DNA from: Gnetum montanum
Lineage: Eukaryota > Streptophyta > Gnetopsida > Gnetales > Gnetaceae
Length of the DNA: 64,000 nt
Direction of reading: 5' to 3'
Assembly: GCA_015680685.1 (NCBI GenBank)
Contig: MNCI01005250.1
Coordinates: forward strand, 329,340 to 393,339
Positions 46,771 through 60,200 of the stretch are shown piece by piece; the first letter of the stretch is position 1; each line of letters opens with the position of its first letter. Both the position numbers and the translations under genes were made by a program. Below the pieces are notes generated by a model. It did no database searches. It saw only the letters and a program-made list of their open reading frames with translations, and was not told the origin of the DNA.

Positions 46771-49700
46771 TAGAAGAGAACCTTTTCTCCCAATTAAAAT
46801 TTGACTCTTGTAATTTTTAGGTCATGCCGCTTTTTGTTGTAGGTCCTATGCAACTCATTAGATGATAAGGACACTAATTGATTTTCGTCTAGCAGGTTGA
46901 GATTCATTAGTCTTTTCTTTTGGGATAGACTTAAGTCAAGGTCAAGGTCACAAGCTATGGAAAGTGTACGTAGTTCAGACTAAATAGAAAGTGTTGGTAG
47001 TTTGTCGTACACAAGCTCATAGGGAGAGTAGCTTATAGGAAGTTTCCAAGTTGAGTGATAGGCTCAAAGGGCATCATTGATTTTTGTGCTCTAGTCCTTC
47101 CTATACTTGCTAACAGTTCTTGTTAGTATTTTTGTGATTTCCCTATTGGTAACCTTAGCTTGACCATTAGCTTGGGGATGGTAAGGTGTTGTGAGTTTGT
47201 GTTCAACCCCCAAGCGTTGCATGAGCTTCCAAAAAGTAGTGCCTGCAAAATGAGTTCCATTGTTAGAAATTAATGCACATGGCACACCAAACCTATTTAC
47301 AACATTTTGTTATATAAACCAAGTAATAGTAGAAGATGTACAATCAATGACGGCTGCTACTTCTGCCCATTTCGTACAATAGTCAACAATGACTATGATG
47401 TATGCCTTTTTGTTTGACATGGGCATGATGGGACCCATGAAATCAATGCCCCAAATGTTGAAAGATTCCCAAGGTTAAATCTATTGTTGAGTTCCCTCTA
47501 TTTGAGTAGTCATTCCACCTTCTCATTGGCATCATTCACAAGAGCGAATGAAATGGGGAGCATCCCTAAAGAGTATTGACCAATAGTACCCTACCATCAA
47601 GATTTTAATGGCCATGCATCTTCTAGCATAGTGTCCTCCATAAGGACCTTCATGAGCATCTTAGAGAATGCACAGTTGATCGATATCAGGGACACACCAA
47701 CGAACTAGGCCATCAGCGCACACCTTGTAGAGGTGTTCGTTAATCTTCATGAAATTCTTTACATGGTGAAGAAACTATTATTTCCTCTAATGGTCCAACC
47801 CTTGTGGCATCTTCTAAGTGAGAAGATAGGTAAGAATGTTATCCTACCATTTTGGCTCATTGGGAATTTGTTTAGCTATTGCTCCAGCAAAGAGGAGTTC
47901 ATCAAGAAATGTATCAGATAATGGGTTTTTATCCTCTTTATCATCCCATTGCAACCAAGACAAGTTCCATTTTGATCTACCATTGTAAGATCGAATTCCT
48001 ATAAGATCACTAACCATTGTATGACACAGGGGCTTACTATTGGTTTATTCATTAGGAAGCAGATGGCACTATGGTCTATGTGCGCAAACTCCAAGCACAT
48101 AATGCTTTAACTTCTCTAGAGCAAACACCATCACCATCAATTCTTTTTCTATAGTATGTAGTTCAATTGTGCACCCACAATGCTTCGGCTGGTGCAGTGG
48201 ATGTTGATGGACGTTTCTTGTCATCTAACTACATCAGCATAGCTCCCAAAGCATAATTTGATGCATCCATCATAATGTGAAATGGTATGGACTAGTCTAG
48301 TGCTTGTAGGATTGGGGTTGCTACAAGCTTTTCCTTCTTTCTCACACTCTACAGTCTAGACAAAGGGAGCATCCTTCTTTGTTAGCTTAACCAACGATTT
48401 TGCAATCTTAAAGAAATTCTCTATGAATTGTCAGTAGTAGCTAGAGTGTCCAAGGGATGATCGAACATCTTTAACTATTTTTGGCTGATGGGTTATTCCT
48501 TGGATGATCCTTATTTTTTTAGGGTCCACCTAAATTCTTACTTGCAATATTTTGTGCCCCAATACAATGCTCTCCTGGACCATGAAGTGACTTTTCTACC
48601 AATTGAGTTGCAAGTTAGTTTCGACACATCATTTCAACACTTGCTCAAGGTGGTATAGGGCCTGCTCAAATGTAGCTCCATAGGTGGAGAAGTCATCCAT
48701 GAAGACTTCTACACCACTATCGATCTGCTGTTGAAAAATGCATAAGACCAAACGTTTAAATGTGGTAGGAGCATTTCCTAGACGAAATGGCATCTTACAA
48801 TATGCAAAAGTCCCCCAGGGACTAATGAACATTGTCTTTGCTTGGTACGTTGGTGTAATTTGGACTTGGTTATAGCCACTATAACCATCTAGGAAGCTAT
48901 AGCAGCAATGCCTTGATATTGTGTCAAGCACCTAGTCAACAAATGGCAATGGAAAGCGATCCTTGAATGTTGCCATGTTCAACAGCCTAAAATCGATGTA
49001 AACCCATCACTTGCCATCTTTCTTTAGTACAATTACAAGTGGACTAACCCACTCATTATCCGTAATAGGATACATGAACCCTGCCTTGAGGAGTTGCTTA
49101 ATTTCCTCCTTAACGATTTGCTTCAATTTGGGGTTCAACCACCTTTGTGGTTGTCATTTTGGCTTCATGGCTGGGTTGGTGTAAATGCAATGCTGGCATA
49201 TCCTAGGATCAATCCCTATGAGTTCAGAATATGACCAAGCAAAAATTGTTGACTATCCTTCAACTACCTCCAATAGCATCTCTTTCTATTCTAGAGCAAG
49301 TCTTGCATTAATTATAACGAGCTTCTTATTTTTCAAAAATATATATTCCATTCCAGCCGATAACATTTTCAGTTTAAGGGGTTGTTGCTTGAAGTTCTCA
49401 GGAATTTCCAAGTCTCCCTAATAAGTATCATTATTTGTATCATCAAAGAGTTGGTGATGAAATTTCTCTAGTTCATCCATGCTCGTGACATATTTACATG
49501 TCAGGCTCTCAGCTGGTTCCATGTACAGTGTGCTACAATCTGAATTAGCAATCAGCCACTGGGTGCCTTCCTATTTTGTGATTGCTACATATAAAAACCT
49601 TTGAATTTTTATTTTTGGTGCACACTACTTGCATGCAGAGATAGATGCTTGCTTTATGGTTCAAAGTTTCTACACACAATTGCACCCACTATTACTATAC

Positions 49701-52700
49701 GTGATGCATGGAACTCTCTTTTTCTCGATCTTTTGAAATGCATTTTCTTTAGATATCTCTAGAGAAAGATCTCTGATGCCCATTCTTGCATCAACGGTGC
49801 TTAGCCATGCTCTTCCCATGATTATTGAGAAGTCCCCTTTACAGTTCTCCACTTTGATTACCAAGAAGTCGATAGGATAAGACCACCCACAAATAGTAGT
49901 CATAATGTCTTCTACTAGTCCCAATGAAATAGTGATGGACGAATTTGCTAATTCCAATTTGATATTGCTCTTCTTAAGAGGACGTAGGTTCTAGGAAGTG
50001 TACATCTCATGAGAAATCAAATTAACACCAGAACTTGAATCGAGAAGAGCCTTGCATGATTCGTTCCCAACAATTTGCAAATAAATTAGAGAACTTCTAG
50101 GATCAGCTAATTTCTTGGGAAGGTTTTCTACATAGATCCAATCAGACAAGTTGTAAGTAAGCATTATGGTATGGATCCTTGGCAAAGTTTGGTTTGAAGA
50201 AGACTTAGAGCAATTAGATATGGAGGAAGAGGCAGGAGCAAGGTTGTCAACCACGAGTGTAGGTGAAGACTTAGGTGGACTACAAGGCTGAAAGAAAGGT
50301 CTCTTCTTTGATCGAGAATTTGACCCCTTCAATTGATTATTGGGTTGCAAATTAATAGCCCTTGTAGCATTGCATTATTGTAGTTGAGCGAGTAGTTCAT
50401 CTTGCATTGGTGGAGCAGCTGGTAGCTGTGCAACTGGAGGAGGAGTGTATGTAGAGATAAGAGAAGGAGAAGGATAGGAGGTGGCATCCCTTCTTTCATA
50501 GGGAGAAGGAGTTTGATAGTAATCAGAAAGGTGGTAGTAAGGCTGAATATTAGAAACATGACTAGAAGAGTCACGTGGAGACATGGGTTACTGAACATGG
50601 TAACCATATGAATCAGGTTGTTGGTAAGTGTATTGTTGCCTTAGCAGTGCAATCATCCATGATTGTGGTTGCTACCATTGTTGGTACTATTCGTACAGTT
50701 GTGGTGGAGCTCCACTTGGATAATACAATTATTGTTAGCAAAACTACCTGAGATTACCTTGAGGATAAGGCAACCTTTTGGATGTTTGCCTTTCCGTAAG
50801 TCATGGATGTAAGGCATATACCCCAAACTCCTAAAGATGTGACACAATAGGACAACATCCTTTAGAATGTTCATATTGGTAGACATCACATCCATGATCA
50901 TCATTTGATTCACTATTTGCAACCTCTTCTATTGCAGCAATTTTCCCCTTACCTTTGTAATATGCATGTTCAGCTTTCTTACGCCTCCTGCACTCATGAT
51001 CACTACCTTATTCTCAGGACTCTTCAGCAATTTTGAGGACAACTTGAAATCAACTATTCATGGAGTTCCTTAACTGATCAACCTTGGCTGTAAGTTCAGA
51101 TTGAAATTATTGAAGTGATAAGGCTTTCTTATGCATCCCTCATCAAATATGGATTCGTCCTCACTATCGCAGAATTGAACCTCCCTCTTGTAAATGGAAG
51201 GATCATGGTTATACTCCTCTGCACTTTCTCTTTTTCTTAGTTCATCCTCCTCTTTGATGACCTACTCTATTAACCTTTATACCTAATGGACAGTTAGTTT
51301 TGACAATCATCCTTGGGCATATACACCAAGGGTTTTTTTTTTGTTTCATTACAAAACCCATCTACAATGTGGTGGAGTTGAGCCAATTGAGAATAACCAT
51401 GGCTAGGGAATTTATGCATCAAGGCATAGTATCGGCCAATGGCAACATCCAAAGGTTCGTGTGCTCCTTGTTTCCACCCTTGAATTTTCTTTCTTAAGTT
51501 GGACACCGAGGAGTATGTTTGATACTTATCATTGAACATTTCAAGCATGGTACTTCATCGTCTGATAGATTTCGATTCTAAGGACTAGTACTAGTTCTCT
51601 ACCTCTTTGATAAGTGTCTTAGGAAATAGCTTTACTTTTGACCACTCGTTCTCTATGTTTTGCAAGGCACATACATCTTGGAAAGCTTGAAGATGATTCT
51701 GCAGATTAGAGTTATATCCTCCTTCAAATTAAGGAATATTATTCATGCTTAACCATTTGATTCAACTGTCTTTCACATGCCTTGTTGGAATTCTAACTGC
51801 CTCTGTGATGTTATGCATACTTCGGGTAGCAAATAGAGGCTCATTAAGGCCTTGATCATGGTGCATATGATGCCCTCTACTACCCCTTCATTCATGGTGA
51901 TGTGCCTTTCTTGAACATCTACATCCATGTTTGTGCTTGTCCTGACGATCCCTTTGGTTATTTTGGTTCCATCAGTCATTGCGCTCATTTCGATCACCCC
52001 CATGACAATCTTACCTTTTGTGGTCATGTTCAAAGCCAAAAGAAGAAGATGATGACAAAGGGAAAGAGGAAGGAGAATCAACACCATCACGGTGCCTACT
52101 ACCACCTCTTCGATGATCATGATCATGCTTCTTGCTAGCATCCTTATTTTAACTTGTCCCTTTGGATCTATCTTTGTCATTGAATCCCTTGTTACCAGAA
52201 TCAGGATTGTGAACTATGGAGTGTAGATTTTGGTTTTGACCACCATCACCAAAGTCAAAGAGAGGAGCGTCATTGAGTGGAAAACCCTCAAAGAAGGATT
52301 CCCCACTAGCTTGTTGGTACAATAGGAACAGAGAATTATTAAGCCCTTTTCCCTTCAAAAATTCATAATGTTGCTCTAGCTGCTAATCTTGCAGGCGTTG
52401 TGCTTCAATGGGATGATAATCCCTGGCATTGAAATCTTTCATGATATATTCCCCATGGAAATCTTGAAGCCCACATCGTGCAAGCATTTGATAAAGCATT
52501 GCAAGAGTAGCATGATTGGGCGACAACACAATGTTGCCCTCCATGTCACACCACTGTAGTTGTTCATCCTAGTGTAGGATGAAGGTGAAGTTTGGCACAT
52601 ACTCATTAGGATGAGTATATATGATTCGGTACTGTTGAGGCTTTGTTGAGCAAACATTATCAGCCTTGGTCGAAGAAGCACTCCTATGAGAAGAAAACAT
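46771..52700 (-). pseudogene. gag-pol of E4, with gag start
   Basis: The only copy with a gag N-terminus. The ATG at 52700 (MFSSHRSASSTKADN) lies 160 bp downstream of LTR f. Then follow a His/Arg/Asp-rich part (52200-51850), the gag core (51548-51294, VSNLRKKIQGWKQGAHEPLD), a Pro-rich linker (50600-50360), protease (LLDSSSGVNLI near 50030), a conserved block (49957-49670), RT with FMDDFSTYG (48931-48629), RNase H (about 48270-47950), and integrase zinc part and core (47760-47091). In the core Asp has become Asn (SNNGTHF) and Glu has become Lys (NGQAKVTN), so integration is lost. It ends at the N at 46770. Confidence 0.75.
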
Positions 52701-52841
52701 TTTCAGTTAGTGAAATAAAAATCACAGTTTTCTTTGAGAATTTGTTGTAGTAATTGTAAAATAGGATATGACTCTTAAGTTTATTTCAATGATTTAAATA
52801 CTTTTACTGGGTCCTAGATAGTGCACAAAACAACAAAAATG

Positions 52842-52859
52842 TCCCTAGCAACATCACTA
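52842..52859 (-). other. Primer binding site of E4, tRNA-Asp type
   Basis: One base after LTR f the minus strand reads TAGTGATGTTGCTAGGGA. Against the complement of the tRNA-Asp 3' end (TGGCGCCGTTGCCGGGGA) 12 of 18 positions agree, and five of the six differences are C to T or G to A, the usual decay of methylated DNA. A tRNA-Asp site is known for Athila elements. The plain tRNA-iMet site is not seen. Confidence 0.6.
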
Positions 52860-52860
52860 A

Positions 52861-53717
52861 CGATGAGTGACGAGGTACCCCTACACCCAACCATACAAAT
52901 CATTAAGGTGTTACGCGCGATTTGGTCAAATTTCGTGGACCTATAGTTGTCTTGTACACTAGTCTCTCTAGGAAGTAAAACGATGTTGAGAACATTCGTT
53001 GTCTTCCCAACTACACTTGTGAGGCTCAAGGGTATGGTTTAAGTGTAATTGAAGTATATGAATTTTTGTCATTTTATATTTTCTGGATGTAATCGCCTAC
53101 AACAAGAATAAGAGTAGAATAGATTAAAAGCTAAATTGTCTATTACCTAACTAGCCTAACACAAGTAACCGTCCCACTTTCCTGAACACATATAGCACTA
53201 CTAGGCTACCAAACGTTAAGCATTGCTAGGTTACCAAGTACTATATGAATGCTCAAAGTGGTCGTGCTCATGTTCATTAATTGCTAAAAATAAATTACTT
53301 AATCAAATGCATTAAAGTAAAGAACAAGAATGTAAAATGCAATAAGGAAAATGTTAAGCTATTCTTAGTGCTACAAGGATTGTCAAAAGAGTTCATTTTA
53401 TTCCCATCACATTGCTATGCTTAGGTACATTAATGCTCAAACAAAGAACCATACACACTTTGGAATCCTTTTGCAGGCACTCAAAAAATATTCTAACTCT
53501 AAGGAAAATAAACTACAAGGGCTTCACTACTATGACTAGAAAATCTAAACTATCTTGATGAAAACTAGAGCCCATGCGTGGTATTTATAGACTTGGGGTA
53601 TATACCTCGACGTTAGATATTTGACATCAAATCCAGGCCCCAACATCGTGTACATGACATCACAACCTTGACATCGTGTACTCAACGTTGTGGCTGACAC
53701 AAAATGGTGATTCATCA
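52861..53717 (-). repeat. 5' LTR of E4 (LTR f)
   Basis: 857 bp; TCATCA at 53712-53717 marks the start on the minus strand and CGATGA (one change from TGATGA) the end. TATAAATA at 53582-53589 and AATAAA at 53397-53402. It is followed by a primer binding site and gag, so it is a 5' LTR. The U3 has ACATCGTGTAC and GACATC words, unlike those of LTR e. The 5 bp outside it are AGCAT; no matching duplication is found at the other end. Confidence 0.85.
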
Positions 53718-53989
53718 AGCATGTTTAAGAAGCTGAAATAATGTGTAAGTTTGCAGGTACAATTATATTTCTTTGAATACATTGGCTATTATTTACATCA
53801 TGAATGTATTTGATCCAAAAGAAAAATTTATGAATTAAATTTTTTCCTCAAGTATAATGTTCCATGGCCATTGCGGGCTCTATCAAAACACTTTCAAGAT
53901 CCACAAGATAGAAATCATGTTACTTACAAACCATGTTAAAATGATCTGAAATTGAATGTTCATAATAGAATGATTCTTCAAACATGAAG
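53718..53989. other. Short region between LTR f and helicase remnant
   Basis: No gene seen. It may belong to the Helitron into which E4 inserted. Confidence 0.4.
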
Positions 53990-56300
53990 AGCAAACACAA
54001 ACTTTCAACTAGTGCTTGACAAATATGTTGTTGTTAAGTATATTGCAAAATATGCAATAAAATATGAAAAGAAGTCAAGATCCTTTCATGATTTGTTACT
54101 TTGTATTGCAAAATCCTAAAACCTAGAAGAAAATGCAATGAGTGCATACAAAAGACTCATGATGGATGTTGCAGCTAATAAAGACATTAGTGCTATGGAG
54201 GTTTGTCATATGCCATATGAACTTCCATTAGTTGAATGTAGTAGAACATTCAATACTATAAACATGTCTAGAGATATCTATAAAAAAGGTATACTCGTTG
54301 TGGATGGAGATGAGGAACCTGAACCATACACATCCCTTATTAATGCATATTAAAAGAGACCATTGGAAATGGAAGGAGTTTTGTTATGAAATGTTGTGAA
54401 ATATTTTACATTTACCTCAAAAAAAAAGAGCTGCCATTGTGGAAGACTCGACCACAACTAGTTGTTGTCAAAACATATCCTAGATTTAGAGTAGCTCCAA
54501 GAGTAGGAGAGGAAAAATGGATAGATTATTATTGGGCACAATTGCTACTACACAATCCATTTAGAGATGTGAAATGTGATCTCGGAAAAAATGATGAAGA
54601 AATTAAACTAAAATGGATTTCTATTCGACACATATACAAATTAGAAGAGGAGACATTTGATGAAGATTTTGAATGTGCTTGTGAAAAGGAAAGGCAGTAT
54701 AGAGATATTATTCCAAAAAGATAAGATGATATTGAATATGATTTCAAAATACTAAATCAACATCTACTTGCATCAACTCTTTTTCAACAAAGTGAACTTG
54801 AAATCCTTAGATTAATGGATCGAGCTAGATAACACAAATGGTTAGCTAGCTATCCTTGAGAAGATGTTGCAAAGATTGCTACATCTTTTGGTCATAGTCA
54901 TAGATCTCATGGGATAATAACACCTTCAAGAAATGACTACAATGAGGTGGACTTATCTTCCATAGGAGTTCAATAGAAGAAATGCTACAATATTATCACT
55001 AGCCATCTCTATATGCAACAATTTGAAATTGATGGAGCTGATCCCCTATTGATGATTATTCAAGGTACATCGGGCATAGGAAAATCATATCTCATTGATA
55101 CTATTCATAAAGAATTTAGTCAAACTTGCCCATTGGGGAAAAAATAGCTTATTGGTGCTCATCCTTACTGGTGCTACAACATATAATATTAATGCAACTA
55201 CAATACATTCTACATTAAAGATTGAAATCTAGGAGTACAAACCACTAGCTGCATCAAGTTTGGCATTGTTGCAAAACAAATACAAATACAATACATAAAG
55301 TATATTGTTATAGATGAAATGAGTTTTATAGGTGGAAATTTGCTTAGCATTGACAGAAGGCTTAAGGAAATATTTCTAGAAAACTGATTAGATAATTTTT
55401 GTAGTAGATCAGTGATACTCATTAGAAATCTTGCATAGCTTCCACTTGTAAAAGATGTTATATTGTACATATCATATCAGATGCATGTAAAGACTTTGTG
55501 GTTGGCATTCAATACATTTGTAACCTTGGATGTTGTGTATCGACAAAGGGGTGATGATCCATGACAATAAAGATTTAGAGAAGTTTTGATGAATTTATGA
55601 GAAGGAAAGATCAATGATGATGAGTATGAATTTTTAAACTTGAGAATGGATCTTCCATCAACATTAGATGGGCAAGATGGGTTTGAGGATTATGTGCATT
55701 TATTTGATACAAAGGATAAGGTGCATATACATAATGAAAAGGTATTGCTAAAATTGCAAAAGCCAGTTGCGTGGTGCATTGTAGATAGAAACACAAATGG
55801 TGTTAGGTTTTGGGATGATGCAGAAGGTGAATTAGATCGAGTAGTGTTCATTTGTGAAGCTACAAAGGTTATGCTTACTAATCTATGGCTAGAAGCAGGA
55901 TTGGTTAATAGTGCATTGGGAGTCATTAAAAAAATAATTTGTAGTGCACATTGTAAACCTCCATAGTTGCCATCATATGTTATCATTAAGTTTGACTCTT
56001 ACATTGGAGTACCATATGATCATGAACATTCTCGACAAGTACCCATTTCACCAATCATACATCAAGGATCTCACCAACTACCATTGAGATTAGCATGGGC
56101 TTTAACTATACATAAGTCATAGGGAATGACCTTGGAGAAAGCATGTGTAGATGTTGGAAGTAAAAAAATAGTAGGTCTTATGTTTGTGGCACTATCTCAA
56201 GTAAAGAGTATTGACAGTTTGAAGATATTCCCTTTGATTTCCAAAGAAAGAGATGTCCAAGGCTTCTCACCTTCAAAGCAGATTGGATGAAGAGCAACGC
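53990..56300 (+). pseudogene. Helitron-type PIF1-like helicase, broken
   Basis: Plus-strand pieces in several frames: a rolling-circle/helicase linker (YVVKYIAKYAIKYEKK near 54020-54070), MSAYKRLMMDVAANKD (54138-54353), a block at 54386-54724, then a helicase with Walker A GTSGIGKS (55064-55087), Walker B IVIDEMSFIG (about 55307-55336), a Tyr-Arg-Gln segment (VVYRQRGDDP near 55530), a 108-residue stretch (55640-55966) and the C-terminal PLRLAWALTIHKS-GMTLEKA near 56085-56145. This is the order in the PIF1-like helicase of plant Helitrons. About eight stops or frame shifts. The Rep domain and the Helitron ends were not found. Confidence 0.75.
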
Positions 56301-57252
56301 ATTAAATCTGATGAAGAATGATTTTACAATTTTTTTTGATGATGTATTTTTACTATTGTGGATGTTAGAACATTTTCCATTATGCATTTTTTCAATTATG
56401 AAAGTTTGAACATTGATCATTCATGGTGTATTGTAACATGTTTTTGATCGGTCAATAATGGATTCTATGGTCTTATAAGCTATTCTATTTTTGATTTATG
56501 CTTTCATGAATTATTTTTAACTTTATAAAAACAATCTATAACTTAACAACTACCTTCCAAAAATTGGATTCGAATGGTGCATAACTATAAATAGAATCCT
56601 TTTTATTTGTTATGTTTAAATCACTAGCGATCACTAGCTTAGTTATATATTTATAATATATACCTATAATTTGGCCGAGAGAATCTTATTCGTTAACAAG
56701 TAATAAGTTATTTAAGTCAAAAATTTTATGACTTAAGGACCCAGAACAAGATTTAAGGATTACAATTTTCATGACTTCTGGATAAAGAACAATATTTGTA
56801 AATCAAATTTTTCATAACCACGGGTTTTAGAAAAAAAAAATATTTGCATTAGTTATTGTATGTTCTCATTCTACCATCTATGTTTAAATCAAAGAATAGT
56901 ACTATTCTACCATCTATGTTTAAAAAATGAATTGAAGAAAATAAGATACATGCAATTTTATAAGTAGATCAACACTTTAACATAGGCCATCCATTGTATC
57001 ATAATCCATCCAATATAAGGAAAAACATCTATGCAAGAAAACATTTAAATTCTTTGTAGAACTTTGTATCGCCTATATAGCCTATGATTGACCAATTGGA
57101 AACAACCTACGAAAACATGTGGAAGATGCCATGCATCCGAAGTGCGAGGTTTGGAAATTCCTACAGCATTTTATTTGTATGAAAGTTGGAAGCAACCGTA
57201 CTAATCAAACACTGAAATTTTCATAGCTGCTCTCCATTTTTGTCAGATTGCC
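56301..57252. other. Intergenic region upstream of GrpE
   Basis: AT-rich. A 21-bp direct repeat (ATTCTACCATCTATGTTTAAA) occurs at 56868-56888 and 56904-56924. No clear TATA box or heat-shock element was found in the last 200 bp before the GrpE ATG. The promoter probably lies here. Confidence 0.5.
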
Positions 57253-60200
57253 ATGACTTGCTCTCCAACTTTCTCCATTTTGTTAAGGAAATTTCTGGCG
57301 GAGGTTGGTGTGTGCGCTGTCGCCACCTCTGCATCTAGAAAACTCATTGCAGCCGAACTTCGTATAGCACCCTCTGTCACGGTATTTTCTCACTTTGTTC
57401 GTACCCAAAGGTTCTTAAATTTTTCAGTGTGTAAAACCTTTCCATTTCGGTTGTTCGTGGTGTTAGCGTTTGTTTCACTGCACAGAATTTTGCTTTTCGT
57501 GGCAGCTGGGTTTCCTGGCTATAGAGCCTGGTGTTACCGATTTGGGTCCCTCTCGGTTTGTCTGCTCTTCCTCCATTTTCACCACTTCTGCACCTCAGGC
57601 CTGTCAGAAAAGTCCGCCGGAGAATGCAGGTTTGGAAAAGGATGCATGCTTGGCAGAACAGAGTAATGCAGAAGACAGATCCAAATCTTCGGAGAATAAG
57701 GAGCTAGTCTCAGAAAAAGAGACTGGAGAAGAAGAGATTTCTGGAGAAGAGAGAGCAGAAGAAGAGATTACTAGAGAAGAATTGATCAGGATAGTCGAGA
57801 AGAAAGAGCAGCAGTTGAAGGCCCAGGACAAAGATATCCAGGACATGCAGGATAAGGTCCTTCGGAGCTATGCAGAAGCTCAAAATGTCAGGGATAGGAC
57901 AAGGCGTGTTGCAGAAAATTCAAAGAAGTTTGCCATGCAGGTATGGTTTATTGAAGCAGGATGAATGATGCCATATATAGATAGATAGAACGTTTTTCAT
58001 GAAGCTTTTAAAATATGGAGCTCTTTTTGTGAGTGATTGAAACAGAGCCTTGCAAAACTCCTTCTCGAGGTTACTGATAACTTGGCAAGGGCCTCGTCGG
58101 TGGTGAAAAACAAGTTTGGTAATGATTCTAATGGTGCAGTTTTACACTGAAAACTTTGTTAAACGGAGTTGCAATGACACAAAAACAACTCGCTGATGTA
58201 AGTGTTTTCTTGAAAAATCATGTTTGGAATTAGGTGCATATCTCTATGGCATTCATGTAGACTGAACTTACGGATTTTCAGAAAATGGGGGAAAAGTAAA
58301 TCAAAATAAGAGGGTTTTGCTGGAGTTAAAGCATATTCAGCTTTGTACATTTTTCATACTTCCATCTTAAAGAGAACCGGTGGATCTACTCTGCGTTTTA
58401 TTCTAGAAGTTCAAATTTCAGTTGTTCTCATATATAGTTGGCATAGAAATTGCTACTTAACCGTTGTAAGATTGGACATAACGTTGAGGAGAGAACTTTA
58501 GGTGAATTACTTCTAAAGTTTTAAAGAGAATCAATGCAAGTGGACTTTATTTTCTTTTCTTGTTTTTGAAAGATTTTTTATTTTATAAGGTTACATAAGC
58601 AGAATATGACTGTCTTCAGGTGTTCAAAAAATATGGAGTAGGAAAATATGATCCCTTATACGAAGAATTTGATCCGAACAGGCTCATGGCTGCATTTCAA
58701 GTTCCTGATTTAGACAAAAAGCCTGGAACCGTGGCTGTAGTTTCGAAGGTACGTTGAATCATCCTTTTGCAAGGATATTATCATATTATGCAATGGCTTC
58801 TCATTTAACTTTTAGTAAGTTGTTTGGTTGGTTAGAAGTTTAATCAGTTCTCTTTACTGCACTAAAATAATATTATGTATGCGAAAATGCTGAAAACTAA
58901 CAACCTAATAAAGGTACACTTAAAGTGATGATATGCTACAGAATTAAGAGTCATGGGATGTTCAAATTGTTACATTGGGTTTGTTTATAAAATGATAATT
59001 TCAATTTATATGGTTTTTGCTGTTGTTTTATGATGCTGTACTATTAGAGTTTCTGTCTATGCAGTGCATACGTGTTTTGCTTTCCTTTAGTGCTTGTTGC
59101 TTGATGATAATTCCTATTGGATGCTGGTAGCAATATCAGTCTACACTTGAAAGATTTTCTCTGCTGACCCATTACTTTTTATTTTTTTTTTGAGAAAGTA
59201 TTCGGGATTCTATTATGAAAGATCAAATTATGTTACATAAGATTACTTGTCCATTTTTCCCATTGTATATTTCACATTCACTTTCCAAACTTGTAGTACA
59301 AGTCACCGAACTCTTTCTAGTTGCTTTCAGTACCCCAAGTGTTTTGCAGTTATTTGGCTTTCCCCAGTTTTGATTGCTGCTGATTAGCTTTGATGTTTTT
59401 TTCAGGTTTGGCTAGCACCTTAACCATATCAATGTTTTATAATCCAGTGTTTTCATTTTTGATATTACAGCATCCTATTTCGTCTTCCTCAGCAGCCTCT
59501 TGCCACATGCCAAAATAGTAAATTTTACCTGTGATAGTACAACTAGCTGTACCTCCATGGAGTTTTCTTCTTCCTTGTTATTTTTGGGGTTTTAAATATC
59601 TTCATTATTTTGTTCATCTATGTCATTTTACAACATAATCATGGTTGTGATAGTTTTTTAGGGCGCCAAAATAAAGTTCAGTTTCCATTGGTTGTAAGAG
59701 CAGGTTATACAAGGGCTTTAGAGCTACATAGCTCCATTTCACTTGGAAATCTCAGCATCCATACGGGTATATGAATCCTGTTTGTATCCATCCAAAGATC
59801 AGTTTTCGGAGTAATGGTCCAAGTCAGCAGATCCATAAATTTGAGCACAATTACCCCATAATCACCTTCATGTAGACCCATTGGGATTTTTGAATCCTAC
59901 TGGTTCTGGTGGCATCCATGACTTACTTGAAAGGGCCTTCTCCTAACCAATAGACCATGTGTGTACCATGACTGCTGGCTGGTCAACGGGTGAAAATGCT
60001 ATACCATTCGTTGATTTTGTGCAATGTATATCTGTTTCAGGAGTGGCCAAGGGTAGTAGATTGATTTGGTGTGTTGTATGTCCTTAGTAGATGCTCACCT
60101 TGTATACCAGTCTTCAGTTTGCCTAACACGTTGAATTTGTAGGTTTAGCATATGTAAATTAGGGGGAAATTAGTGGTATGTCAAATTTTAATTAGGTTCC

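Noticed and set aside
43984-53717. E4 as one complete element with matching LTRs
   Set aside because: The U3 regions of the two LTRs differ, no matching target duplication exists, and an assembly gap with an inverted piece lies between them.
57253-57666. A single 137-residue protein from the GrpE ATG without splicing
   Set aside because: After codon 43 the frame loses any GrpE character. A GT-AG intron at 57382-57505 joins it in phase to the frame that continues into GrpE.
58118-58139. A 22-bp intron in GrpE exon 3 that would avoid the stop codon
   Set aside because: Far below the minimum length for plant introns, and the sequence inside it encodes the expected GrpE residues.
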